DNA of 64,000 nucleotides, taken from contig JAILFA010000096.1 of NCBI GenBank assembly GCA_024687125.1, positions 16,027 through 80,026 of the forward strand, in the 5' to 3' direction. This DNA comes from Lachnospiraceae bacterium (lineage in GTDB: Bacteria; Bacillota; Clostridia; Lachnospirales; Lachnospiraceae). A model generated the notes under the pieces. That model was not told the DNA's origin. It ran no database searches and saw only the letters and a program-made list of their open reading frames with translations. Numbering within the stretch: the stretch's first letter is position 1; every line of letters begins with the position of its first letter. This document shows positions 1-8,089 of this stretch, piece by piece. Both the position numbers and the translations under genes were made by a program.

Positions 1-688
1 AGGCACTCTGCTTGGCGACAAGCTTCCGGTCACCGGATTCCTGGTACTTTTTTCCTTTGTGCTTCTTGTGGTACTGTCGATCCCGCTGAGCATCTGGCAT
101 GCCAAGCACGAGAACAGCCGCCTTGACCGGGCGATGCTGGTGGCCGGGCAGGTTATCATGGCTGTGCCGCCGTTTTTCATGGGGATCCTGCTGACCTTTT
201 TCTTCGGCATCGTCTTAAAACTCTTTACACCGGGGGGATATGTCTCGTGGCAGACGGATCCCGGGCGGTTTCTTGCTTATCTGTTCTGGCCTTCGCTTGC
301 GATCGCGCTGCCCCGTGTGGCGATGACGGTCAAGCTTTTCAGAGCCGAGATGCTCCGGGAAGCGGGCAGGGATTATGTCCGGACGGCATACAGCCGCGGA
401 CATTCCACGATGGATGTGCTTTACCGGCATGTGCTGAAAAACGCGTTCCTGCCGCTCCTTACCTTTCTTGCCATGAACCTGACGGATATGGTGGCCGGGA
501 GTGTCGTGATCGAGCAGGTCTTCGGGATCCCCGGTTTCGGACGGTTCCTCCTGGTGTCGATCCTGGGACGGGATTATCCGGTCGTTGAAGCGATCATCAT
601 GGGCCTGACGGCGTTTATCATCCTGGTGAACCTGGTGACGGATCTGCTGTACCGTGCCATCGATCCCAGGATCGAGGAGGCGTCATGA
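1..688 (+). CDS. Peptide/nickel-type ABC transporter permease, DppB class (5' end missing)
   Basis: The reading frame is open from base 2 to a TGA at 686-688, so the gene begins before the window; 228 residues are visible against the usual 305-335. The visible part has at least four hydrophobic membrane segments and the cytoplasmic EAA loop (EAGRDYVRTAYSRG, about two thirds along) that contacts the ATPase. It ends with the typical DLLYRAIDPR tail of DppB/OppB-type permeases. Its stop overlaps the next start as ATGA, so the two permeases are translationally coupled. No solute-binding protein is visible; it could lie upstream. Substrate (di/oligopeptide, nickel or other) cannot be decided from the permease alone. 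Confidence 0.9.
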   Translation, partial: GTLLGDKLPVTGFLVLFSFVLLVVLSIPLSIWHAKHENSRLDRAMLVAGQVIMAVPPFFMGILLTFFFGIVLKLFTPGGYVSWQTDPGRFLAYLFWPSLAIALPRVAMTVKLFRAEMLREAGRDYVRTAYSRGHSTMDVLYRHVLKNAFLPLLTFLAMNLTDMVAGSVVIEQVFGIPGFGRFLLVSILGRDYPVVEAIIMGLTAFIILVNLVTDLLYRAIDPRIEEAS

Positions 689-1512
689 AGCGCGCGGGCC
701 GGAAGTTTTCTCAATACTGGCGGGGCAACGTGATGTTCCGTGTAGGTTTTGTCCTCACTGCGGTCATGCTGCTTTTTGTCCTGATCGGTGCCATTCATAC
801 CCCGTATCCGCCGACGGCGATGAACGAGGGGGCAAAGCTCTCGGGATTTACGCCGGCTCATCCGCTGGGGACCGACCATCTGGGCAGGGATATGCTCTCG
901 CGCCTGATGACCGGTGCGGGAACCACGCTCCTCATCGCGCTCGGAACGGTTCTGATCGGAGCCTTCTGCGGGTCCGTGATCGGAGCGCTCTGCGGATATT
1001 TCGGCGGACTCCTTGATGAGTCACTGATGCGCATTGTTGATGCTCTGTTCGCGTTTCCGAGCATTCTTCTTGCCCTGCTGTTCGTTTCTCTCTTCGGAAG
1101 CGGACGCTACCATGTCATTATCGCGCTGGGGATCGCGTTCATCCCGAGCTTTGCCCGCACAGTGCGCGGCGAGTTTCTCAGGGAGCGCGGCAGAGATTAT
1201 GTGACGAGCGCCAGACTGCACGGCGTATCACATCTCAGGATCATCTTTTTCCATATCCTGCCCAATGCCGGGGATGTGCTTCTCTCGTCGGTGCTGATCG
1301 GTTTTAACAACGCGGTGCTCGCGGAAGCCGGACTTTCCTTTCTGGGGATCGGCGTACAGCCTCCGGATGCTTCTCTCGGAAGGATGCTCTCCGAGTCACA
1401 GCAGTATCTGTTTAAGGCGCCGATGTCCGCGCTGCTCCCCGGATTTTTGCTTGTATGGATGATCCTCGGGTTTTCACTCGCGGGAGAGGGGGTGCGTGCC
1501 GGTGAACGATAA
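685..1512 (+). CDS. Peptide/nickel-type ABC transporter permease, DppC class
   Basis: A 275-residue inner-membrane permease, the second half of the transport channel. It has one N-terminal membrane helix, a periplasmic-type segment with the HPLGTDHLGRD motif characteristic of DppC/OppC proteins, then a block of helices with the EAA loop (RERGRDYVTSARLHG). Near the end is the hallmark EAGLSFLGIGVQPPDASLG. The start ATG overlaps the stop of the preceding permease, and its 3' end overlaps the ATPase gene by 17 bases. It forms a heterodimer with the upstream gene product in this family. Length is normal to slightly short. Confidence 0.92.
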   Translation: MKRAGRKFSQYWRGNVMFRVGFVLTAVMLLFVLIGAIHTPYPPTAMNEGAKLSGFTPAHPLGTDHLGRDMLSRLMTGAGTTLLIALGTVLIGAFCGSVIGALCGYFGGLLDESLMRIVDALFAFPSILLALLFVSLFGSGRYHVIIALGIAFIPSFARTVRGEFLRERGRDYVTSARLHGVSHLRIIFFHILPNAGDVLLSSVLIGFNNAVLAEAGLSFLGIGVQPPDASLGRMLSESQQYLFKAPMSALLPGFLLVWMILGFSLAGEGVRAGER

Positions 1513-3145
1513 TGCACTTCTGACCGTACAGGACCTGCAGATCGATTTTCACGATCATCAGACGCCGGAGACAGCGGTCTATGACTTTGATCTGACTGTT
1601 TTCCCCGGGGAGATCGTGGGTATCGTGGGCGAATCCGGAGCCGGAAAGAGCCTCTCGGCACTCGCTGTTGCGGGACTCTTAAAGCGCCACAGCGAGATCA
1701 GAGCCGGGAACATCCTCTTTGAAGATGAGGATCTCCTGCACTGCGGCCGTGAGATCCTGAGGAGCTATCAGGGCGACGAGATCGCCGTGATCTTTCAGGA
1801 GCCGATGTCGAGCCTGGATCCGCTGATGCGTGTGGGACTTCAGGTGGAGGAGAGCCTTGTCGTGCATCATCCCGAGATCGATGCCGCAGAACGGAAGCGC
1901 CGCGCGCTGGAGGCGATCCGCAGTGTCGGGATGGAGGACGCGGAGCGCGTCTATTCCAGCTATCCTCATGAACTGTCCGGCGGCATGCGCCAGCGCTGCA
2001 TGATCGCAGCCGCGATGATCGCCGAGCCCAAGATCCTCATTGCCGATGAACCGACGACAGCACTCGATGTGACTGTTCAGGCGCAGATCATCGAACTCCT
2101 GAAAAGGATCAACCGGGAAAAGAGGACAGCGATCCTTTTTATCTCCCATGACCTGAGCCTCGTGAAGCAGCTCTGCGAGCGTGTGATCGTCATGAAGGAC
2201 GGCCGCATTGTGGAAGAAGGCGATACGCTCAGGATCTTTGAGCACCCGAAGCATGCCTACACCAGGGAACTGATCTCAGCGATCCCGCGGGTGGAGAAAA
2301 AAGAAAAACAGGCAAAAGATCAGGACAGGGATCTTCTTCTTGCGGTTTCCGGTCTGGATGCCGGCTACGGGCGGATCCCGGCGGATAACGAGGCGGGGAA
2401 AAAACGGCTGTTCTCTCTGCGGGCGGACGGCAGGCAGATCCTGTATGACGTGAGTTTTTCCCTGCATGCCGGTGAGATCCTGGGTCTTGCGGGGGAGAGC
2501 GGCAGCGGCAAATCAACGCTCGCGAAAACGATCCTCGGGATGATCCCGAAGCTGCGCGGTGAGATCCGCTGGGAGAAAAAGAGCGGAGCGGCCATGGTCT
2601 TTCAGGATCCCTACGGAAGCCTGAATCCGGCGCATACTGTCGGCTGGATCCTGACGGAGGCACTGACGAAGGGGAAAAGAAGGAACTTTCCCGAAGATGA
2701 GAAAGCACTGCATGACCGCCTGGTCCAGTCGCTGGAACAGGTGGAGCTGCCGGAGGCCTTTCTGGAAAGACGTCCCTCGGAACTCTCCGGCGGCCAGCGC
2801 CAGCGTGTGGCGATCGCCGAGGCACTGATCAGCAATCCGGATGTCCTGATCGCCGACGAGCCGGTCTCAGCGCTCGATGTGACCGTACAGGCACAGATCA
2901 TCACGCTCCTCGAAAAACTCCGTGAAGAGACCGGCATCGCGATCCTCATCATTGCGCATGATCTGCGGGTTCTGTATCGCATCTGCGACAGGGTACTCAT
3001 CATGAAAAAGGGACGGATCGTGGAGCAGGGCAATGTAGAAAAGATCTATTTCGATCCGCAGCAGCCGTATACAAAGGAACTTCTGAGAGCCGCGGGGATC
3101 AGAACGAATGGTGAACCGGACATGACAAACGGATCCCGGATGTGA
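1496..3145 (+). CDS. Fused double ATP-binding protein of the peptide ABC transporter (DppD-DppF type)
   Basis: A 549-residue protein carrying two complete ABC ATPase domains that are usually separate subunits. Domain 1 (about residues 8-275) has Walker A GESGAGKS at 45-52, signature LSGGMRQR, and Walker B followed by DEPTTALD. Domain 2 (about 285-540) has GESGSGKS at 333-340, LSGGQRQR and DEPVSALD. Both look catalytically complete. A GTG at 1496 overlaps the permease end; a second GTG at 1502 is possible. One polypeptide therefore energises the two permeases encoded just upstream. Fused DppDF-type ATPases are known in this superfamily, so this is a variant rather than a novelty. Confidence 0.93.
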   Translation: MPVNDNALLTVQDLQIDFHDHQTPETAVYDFDLTVFPGEIVGIVGESGAGKSLSALAVAGLLKRHSEIRAGNILFEDEDLLHCGREILRSYQGDEIAVIFQEPMSSLDPLMRVGLQVEESLVVHHPEIDAAERKRRALEAIRSVGMEDAERVYSSYPHELSGGMRQRCMIAAAMIAEPKILIADEPTTALDVTVQAQIIELLKRINREKRTAILFISHDLSLVKQLCERVIVMKDGRIVEEGDTLRIFEHPKHAYTRELISAIPRVEKKEKQAKDQDRDLLLAVSGLDAGYGRIPADNEAGKKRLFSLRADGRQILYDVSFSLHAGEILGLAGESGSGKSTLAKTILGMIPKLRGEIRWEKKSGAAMVFQDPYGSLNPAHTVGWILTEALTKGKRRNFPEDEKALHDRLVQSLEQVELPEAFLERRPSELSGGQRQRVAIAEALISNPDVLIADEPVSALDVTVQAQIITLLEKLREETGIAILIIAHDLRVLYRICDRVLIMKKGRIVEQGNVEKIYFDPQQPYTKELLRAAGIRTNGEPDMTNGSRM

Positions 3146-3151
3146 TAGAAT
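3122..3151 (+). promoter_or_regulatory. Candidate promoter of yqeG
   Basis: ATGACA at 3122-3127 and TAGAAT at 3146-3151 are separated by 18 bases and match 10 of 12 consensus positions. The expected transcription start, about 7 bases past the -10, falls on or next to the ATG at 3158. No Shine-Dalgarno sequence lies in the short gap, so the message could be leaderless. Confidence 0.5.
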
Positions 3152-3157
3152 ACTCCC

Positions 3158-3685
3158 ATGTGTCTTTTGAACTGTAAAAACCTGATGCCCGATGAAAGGG
3201 CGGCCTCGGCCTACACACTGCCCTATGAGGAGTATTATGCAAAGGGCGTGCGGGGGGTCTTCTTTGATATTGACAATACGCTCGTACGGCATGGAGAACC
3301 GGCAGTGACCCGTGCGATCGCGCTTTTCGACAGGCTCAGGTCGATCGGCCTGACGCCGTTCATCCTCTCCAACAATGAGATCCATCGGGTGCAGACTTTT
3401 GCGGATGCGGTGGGAGCGGATTACCTGCACAAAGCGGGAAAACCGAAAAAGAAGGGTTATCTGTCGGGATGTAGAAAAATGGGGATCGATCCTTCGCAGG
3501 CGATCTCCGTGGGTGATCAGATCTTCACGGATACCTGGGGCGCCAGACGCAGCGGGATCCGCGCGATCCTGGTCGATCCCATCGATCCGTCCAGGGAGGA
3601 GATCCAGATCAGGCTCAAGCGTATTCTGGAAAAGCCGGTGCTGAGGGCGTTTGAGAGAGCGCACCGCGGAGAGCAGGGGGCATAG
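3158..3685 (+). CDS. yqeG: YqeG family HAD-IIIA phosphatase
   Basis: A 175-residue HAD-superfamily phosphatase. The nucleophile/acid pair is in FFDIDNTLV (D37, D39), motif II is the LSNN segment, the conserved lysine lies in KAGKPKKKG, and motif IV is GDQIFTDTWGARRSG. The N-terminal MPDE segment matches the start of the YqeG family and supports the ATG at 3158 despite the lack of a ribosome site. In Firmicutes yqeG stands next to aroE, as here. The physiological substrate of YqeG is not firmly known; distant relatives dephosphorylate phosphatidylglycerophosphate. The next gene follows within a few bases. Confidence 0.88.
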   Translation: MCLLNCKNLMPDERAASAYTLPYEEYYAKGVRGVFFDIDNTLVRHGEPAVTRAIALFDRLRSIGLTPFILSNNEIHRVQTFADAVGADYLHKAGKPKKKGYLSGCRKMGIDPSQAISVGDQIFTDTWGARRSGIRAILVDPIDPSREEIQIRLKRILEKPVLRAFERAHRGEQGA

Positions 3686-3689
3686 AGCG

Positions 3690-5105
3690 ATGAGCGTCAG
3701 ACAGCAGCAAACGGCATATCTGTACGGGATCATCGGTGATCCGATCGGACATACACTTTCGCCCATGATCCACCGATGGTTCGCGGCGGCGGCAAACTGC
3801 CCGCTTAAGGATTACGTGCCCTTTGAGGTAAAGAGCGAGAAACTTGTCGATGCGGTGCGGGGCGCGCATGCGCTGGGGATCCGGGGGATGAATGTCACGG
3901 TGCCGCACAAGAGTGCGGTGATCCCCTTTCTTAAAGCGATCGACCCGCTGGCGGAAAAGATCGGCGCGGTGAATACCCTTGTGTATGAAGCGGGGGGCTA
4001 TAAGGGATACAATACGGATGTGACCGGCCTGAAACGCTCGCTCATCGAAGCGGGAGCGGAGCTGCCCGGTCTGCACGCCGTGATCCTGGGCGCCGGCGGA
4101 GCTGCCCGGGCAGCCGCTTTTCTCCTGGCTGACAGCGGGGCAGCCGAAGTGATCCTGATCAATCGGACCAGAGAAAAAGCAGAGGCGCTTGCCGCTGAGG
4201 TAAATGAAAAGACCGGCAGCGACTGTGTGCGTGTCATGGGGGAAGACGATTTCATCACCGGCGCAGGGCAGACAGGGATGCGTTATCTTGCGATCCAGTG
4301 CACCAGCGTTGGTCTTTCTCCTGATACTGACAGATCCGCCGTTGCTGACCCTGCTTTTTATGCCTGTATCTCTCTGGCTGTCGATATCATCTACCGGCCG
4401 TATCAGACGAAGTTTCTGCGGGATGCCGCGAAAGCGGGATGCCGGACATTAAACGGCCTTCCGATGCTGCTGTACCAGGCGGCGGACGCTTTTTCACTGT
4501 GGTTTCCGGACAGCGGACTGAAGAAAGAGGATCTGCAGAACGTGATGCGTGCCCTCAAGGGAGAACTGCTCAGGACGCCCGGGATCTGCCTGATCGGCTT
4601 CATGGGGAGCGGCAAAACAACCGTGGCGCAGGCACTGGCCGGATTGCTGCATCTGGATGTCTGGGACATGGATACGATGATCGAGGAGGGATGCGGCAAG
4701 GCGGTGAGTCAGATCTTTGCCGAAGAGGGCGAGGAGGTTTTCCGGAGACTGGAGACTGATACCCTGAAAAGGATCGGCGAGGTTCTTGCCGTACAGGACG
4801 CCGGATCGGGGGAGGGCCTGATCCTTTCCACCGGGGGAGGGCTTCCCATGCGTGAGGAAAACAGGGAGCTCCTGCGATCCTGGGATATGAAGACTGTCTA
4901 TCTGCGGATCCGACCCGAAACAGTAAATGAGCGCCTTAAGGATGATACGACAAGACCGCTGCTTCAGGTTCCTGACAAGGCGCAGCGCGTGGCAGCGCTC
5001 CTTGCGGAGCGTGATCCGGTCTACGTTTCCTGTGCCGATCTGATCGTCGACGCGGATGACGGGACGCCGGAGGAGATCGCGGCGAGGATCCTCGAGGGAC
5101 TGTGA
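3690..5105 (+). CDS. aroE: Bifunctional shikimate dehydrogenase / shikimate kinase (AroE-AroK fusion)
   Basis: A 471-residue two-enzyme fusion of the aromatic amino-acid pathway. Residues 1-290 are shikimate dehydrogenase. They carry the substrate motif GDPIGHTLSPMIH, the catalytic lysine in NVTVPHK, the aspartate in NTDVTG, the NADP-binding GAGGAARA turn and the INRT motif. Residues about 298-471 are shikimate kinase, with Walker A GFMGSGKT at 303-310, the DMD substrate motif and the STGGG loop. The ATG at 3690 is chosen over an in-frame ATG at 3651, because 3690 directly precedes the conserved AroE start and does not overlap yqeG. It would convert 3-dehydroshikimate to shikimate-3-phosphate in two consecutive steps. 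The dehydroquinase gene follows directly. Confidence 0.92.
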   Translation: MSVRQQQTAYLYGIIGDPIGHTLSPMIHRWFAAAANCPLKDYVPFEVKSEKLVDAVRGAHALGIRGMNVTVPHKSAVIPFLKAIDPLAEKIGAVNTLVYEAGGYKGYNTDVTGLKRSLIEAGAELPGLHAVILGAGGAARAAAFLLADSGAAEVILINRTREKAEALAAEVNEKTGSDCVRVMGEDDFITGAGQTGMRYLAIQCTSVGLSPDTDRSAVADPAFYACISLAVDIIYRPYQTKFLRDAAKAGCRTLNGLPMLLYQAADAFSLWFPDSGLKKEDLQNVMRALKGELLRTPGICLIGFMGSGKTTVAQALAGLLHLDVWDMDTMIEEGCGKAVSQIFAEEGEEVFRRLETDTLKRIGEVLAVQDAGSGEGLILSTGGGLPMREENRELLRSWDMKTVYLRIRPETVNERLKDDTTRPLLQVPDKAQRVAALLAERDPVYVSCADLIVDADDGTPEEIAARILEGL

Positions 5106-5136
5106 TCCGGGGTTGACGGGATCAGGGGGAAGTGCG

Positions 5137-5583
5137 ATGAAAATTCTGGTGATCAACGGGCCGAATCTTAATTTTCTCGGGATCCGGGAAAAAGAGATCT
5201 ACGGCGAAGAAAGCTATGAGAGCCTGCTCAGGATGCTTGAGGAAAAAGCGGAACGGGACGGCGATACGCTGGAGTGCTTTCAGTCAAATCATGAGGGTGC
5301 GATCATCGACCGGATCCAGGAGGCGTATTCCGACGGTACCGAGGGTATCGTCATCAATCCGGGCGCTTATACGCATTACAGCTATGCGATCCATGATGCC
5401 TTAAAGAGTGTTTCCGGGATCATCAAGGTGGAGGTGCATATCTCCGATATCAATACCCGTGAGGAATTCCGGCATGTTTCCGTCACGGCTCCCGCCTGCG
5501 ATGCGCAGATCGCGGGTCACGGACTGGCGGGATACACCGAGGCGATGGATTTGATGAAAGACTTGAAAAGTAAGAAAGAATAG
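5137..5583 (+). CDS. aroQ: Type II 3-dehydroquinate dehydratase
   Basis: A 148-residue cytosolic enzyme, the usual length of the dodecameric type II dehydroquinase. It forms 3-dehydroshikimate, the substrate of the fused enzyme encoded just before it. Recognisable are the NGPNLNFLG start, the EIYG segment with the catalytic tyrosine, SNHEG, the NPGAYTHYS block and [15 protein letters not shown] with the catalytic histidine. The start ATG at 5137 sits after AGGGGGAAG. The gene's end contains the promoter of efp. Confidence 0.95.
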   Translation: MKILVINGPNLNFLGIREKEIYGEESYESLLRMLEEKAERDGDTLECFQSNHEGAIIDRIQEAYSDGTEGIVINPGAYTHYSYAIHDALKSVSGIIKVEVHISDINTREEFRHVSVTAPACDAQIAGHGLAGYTEAMDLMKDLKSKKE

Positions 5584-5591
5584 AGTATAAT
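5563..5591 (+). promoter_or_regulatory. Promoter of efp
   Basis: TTGAAA at 5563-5568 and TATAAT at 5586-5591 are 17 bases apart. The -35 lies in the last codons of aroQ. The expected start leaves a leader of about 50 bases ending in ACACAGGAGG before the efp ATG at 5652. Confidence 0.65.
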
Positions 5592-5651
5592 TTCACAGAT
5601 TATGAGTTTGAAAAGGGCAGGACGATCCTGTCCGTAACACAGGAGGTTTTT

Positions 5652-6209
5652 ATGATTTCTGCAGGTGATTTCAGAAACGGTGTGACGCTTGAGATTGACG
5701 GCAATGTGTGCCAGATCGTGGAATTTCAGCACGTTAAGCCCGGTAAGGGTGCGGCTTTTGTCCGGACAAAGATCAAGGATATCATCAACGGCGGTGTCAC
5801 GGAGCGTACATTCCGGCCGACCGAAAAATTCCCTACGGCACGTATCGACCGCAAGGATATGCAGTATCTTTACAGCGACGGGGATGTCTTCAACTTTATG
5901 GACACGGAGAGCTATGAGCAGATCGGCCTGAACAAGGATGTGATCGGCGATTCTCTCAAGTTCGTCAAGGAAAATGAGATGGTCAAGGTATGCTCCTACA
6001 ACGGCAACGTCTTTTCTGTTGAGCCGCCGCTGTTTGTCGAGCTTACGATCACAGAGACCGAGCCCGGCTTCAAGGGTGACACGGCAACCGGCGCTACGAA
6101 GCCCGCAACGGTTGAGACCGGTGCACAGGTTGCGGTACCGCTGTTCGTCAACGAAGGCGATGTGATCAAGATCGATACCAGAACCGGAGAGTATCTGTCG
6201 AGGGCATAA
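5652..6209 (+). CDS. efp: Translation elongation factor P
   Basis: A 185-residue elongation factor P of standard length. It binds between the P and E sites of the ribosome and relieves stalling at proline runs. The N-terminal KOW-like domain carries the modification loop VKPGKGAAF, whose lysine is the usual site of post-translational modification. Two OB-type domains follow, and the C-terminus is the conserved [18 protein letters not shown] strong AGGAGG precedes the ATG. No modification-enzyme gene is visible in the window. The tRNA gene begins 13 bases after the stop. Confidence 0.97.
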   Translation: MISAGDFRNGVTLEIDGNVCQIVEFQHVKPGKGAAFVRTKIKDIINGGVTERTFRPTEKFPTARIDRKDMQYLYSDGDVFNFMDTESYEQIGLNKDVIGDSLKFVKENEMVKVCSYNGNVFSVEPPLFVELTITETEPGFKGDTATGATKPATVETGAQVAVPLFVNEGDVIKIDTRTGEYLSRA

Positions 6210-6222
6210 CATCAGCCCTTGT

Positions 6223-6294
6223 GCACCTGTAGTCTAATGGATAAAACGGTGGCCTCCGACGCCATTGTTGCTGGTTCGAGTCCAGTCGGGTGCA
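6223..6294 (+). tRNA. tRNA-Arg (anticodon CCG)
   Basis: A 72-base cloverleaf. The acceptor arms GCACCTG and CGGGTGC pair in all seven positions, including one G-T. The anticodon loop CTCCGAC on stem GTGGC/GCCAT gives anticodon CCG, which reads CGG. The T-arm is CTGG-TTCGAGT-CCAG and the D-loop contains AATGGATAA. The discriminator is A at 6294; CCA is not encoded. It lies between efp and a strong terminator and may be processed from the efp transcript. Confidence 0.95.
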
Positions 6295-6296
6295 TC

Positions 6297-6345
6297 GGGA
6301 ACCGTGTAAATACACCAAAAATGTGTTTACACCGTTCCCTTTTTT
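6297..6345 (+). terminator. Rho-independent terminator after tRNA-Arg
   Basis: A long stem pairs GGGAACcGTGTAAA with TTTACACCGTTCCC around a short A-rich loop, followed by a run of six T. It closes the efp - tRNA unit. Confidence 0.85.
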
Positions 6346-6358
6346 AAAAGGATAGGGA

Positions 6359-8002
6359 ATGGGATATAAAAGACGCTCAAATGGATATGGAAACGGCAGA
6401 AATTCCGCAAAAGCTCTCTGGGAGTTTCTGGTCGACAACAAGAAGCGGGTGATGCCGATCATCCTGCTCATCTGTGTTGCGGCCACGATCCTGATCGCTA
6501 TCCAGGCCAACAAGGCAGCGGCGGATAAGGCGATCGCCGATGCTGATAAACAGGATGAAACGAGCACCGGCGTCAATGCTTCCGAGGCCGTTCTGTCCAA
6601 GGATTCCTATCCCGAGATCAACGCTCTGATCGCAAAATACTTTGAGGCCTATACCTCCGGTGATGTCACGATCCTGAACAGCGGGATCTACCGGACACTC
6701 GATGAGATCGAGGCGGTGACCGTTGAGGAGAGAGCCAGATACATCGAGGAGATCCAGAACCTTGCGGTCTATACCAAGCCCGGACCGGTCGAAAACAGCT
6801 GGATCGCCTATGTCTATACAGAGGTTCGCTATATCGGGTGCGATGATTTTCTGCCCGGTGTGGTATCTTTCTACATCTGCTGCGACGATGACGGAACCTA
6901 TTATATCAATGCCGACGAGAGTGCGCAGAGTGTCAAGGATTACGTCAACGCCATTTCCCTGCAGGATGATGTTGTTGAACTGTACAACAAGGTAAATGTC
7001 GAGTACAAGGAACGGCTGGACGCGGATCCGATGCTTTCCGAGCTTGTCGCGGCGATCTACGCGGAGATCGACGAATCGGTAGGAGAGCGGCTGGCCGGAG
7101 CGGACGCGGTTGTCGCTGACGCGCAGGCGCAGGCTGAGAATAACAGCGCCAATCAGGGCACTGCTGGCAGTGACGCTTCCAACACAGCGTCCACGGAAAA
7201 GGAACTTCCCAAAGAGGTCAAGATCCGGGCAACGACCACCGTCAATGTTCGCGCATCCGACAGCACCGAAGCTGCGGTGGTCGGCAAGGCGCGTGAGGGT
7301 GAGGAATATGTACGCATACTGGAGCAGCCGAACGGCTGGAGCAAGATTTCCTTTGCGGGAAGCGCGGCCTATGTAAAATCCGAGTATTTTGTGATCGTAA
7401 CAGATGACGAGCAGCAGGAAGGGCAGGCAGATGCCGGTACAGGCGCTTCCACTCAGGAGCCTGCCGGCGAGACAGCGGCACAGGCCGAAACACTGGCGGC
7501 CGCCACCGGCGGATCGACATCGCCGGCTGCCGGTGCTTCGACGGCTGCATCTGACGCGGCATCCACAGCTGCGTCTGCGGCATCTACAGCGGCGTCCACC
7601 GCTTCGTCTGCGGCATCCACGTCGGCATCTGCCGCGTCTACAGCATCTTCGGCGGCTTCCAAGGCTGCCTCCACAGGAGCCTCCGCCGCGGCATCGACGG
7701 GTGCGTCCGCCGGAACATCCGCATCTACGGGCGCTTCTTCGTCAGCCGGAACGGGAGCATCTGCTTCGTCAGCCGCTGCATCCTCGCAAAAGGCCGCAGG
7801 GGTGACCGGTACCGGCAAGAAGATGATCAACGCGAACGGCGTACGCATCCGTACCTCACCGGATACGGATTCGGAGATCGTAACAACCCTTTACTTCGGC
7901 ACACAGGTCGAGGTGACCAAGAACCGCACGGACGGCTGGTCGGAGATCAAATATAACGGCAAGACCGCCTATGTGAAAACGGAGTTTCTTGTAGATCTGT
8001 AA
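6359..8002 (+). CDS. Membrane-anchored protein with two bacterial SH3 domains and an Ala/Ser/Thr-rich linker
   Basis: A 547-residue protein with a basic cytoplasmic start, one membrane helix at about residues 30-48 and a long outside part. Residues about 60-240 form a globular region of unknown fold. SH3b domain 1 lies at about 287-345 (VNVRASDS and GWSKI motifs) and SH3b domain 2 at about 487-547 (VRIRTSPD, GWSEI). They are joined by about 120 residues of almost only Ala, Ser, Thr and Gly. SH3b domains usually bind peptidoglycan, so a wall-associated role is likely, but there is no catalytic domain. AAAGGATAGGG precedes the ATG. The specific function is unknown. Confidence 0.85.
   Translation: MGYKRRSNGYGNGRNSAKALWEFLVDNKKRVMPIILLICVAATILIAIQANKAAADKAIADADKQDETSTGVNASEAVLSKDSYPEINALIAKYFEAYTSGDVTILNSGIYRTLDEIEAVTVEERARYIEEIQNLAVYTKPGPVENSWIAYVYTEVRYIGCDDFLPGVVSFYICCDDDGTYYINADESAQSVKDYVNAISLQDDVVELYNKVNVEYKERLDADPMLSELVAAIYAEIDESVGERLAGADAVVADAQAQAENNSANQGTAGSDASNTASTEKELPKEVKIRATTTVNVRASDSTEAAVVGKAREGEEYVRILEQPNGWSKISFAGSAAYVKSEYFVIVTDDEQQEGQADAGTGASTQEPAGETAAQAETLAAATGGSTSPAAGASTAASDAASTAASAASTAASTASSAASTSASAASTASSAASKAASTGASAAASTGASAGTSASTGASSSAGTGASASSAAASSQKAAGVTGTGKKMINANGVRIRTSPDTDSEIVTTLYFGTQVEVTKNRTDGWSEIKYNGKTAYVKTEFLVDL
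7534..7790 (+). repeat. Degenerate GCxTCx codon repeat coding for the Ala/Ser/Thr linker
   Basis: Inside the SH3 protein the DNA is an imperfect run of units such as GCATCTACAGC and GCGTCCACCGC, coding Ala-Ser-Thr-Ala-type repeats. It keeps the reading frame and is probably prone to length change. Confidence 0.7.
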
Positions 8003-8089
8003 TCTTCATAGTTCATATATGCCTGCAGAATCAGATGCTTCAGGTTGTAACGCATAGATTTGCATAAGCTGAAAAGGAGGAGCAGACGT

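Noticed and set aside
1496..3145. Fused ATPase considered as an assembly artefact of two genes
   Set aside because: A coherent linker without stop codons or repeated sequence joins the two domains, and fused DppD-DppF proteins occur in other bacteria.
7534..7790. Repeat tract considered as a CRISPR array or VNTR outside genes
   Set aside because: Units are short, imperfect, without spacers, and stay in frame inside the SH3 protein.
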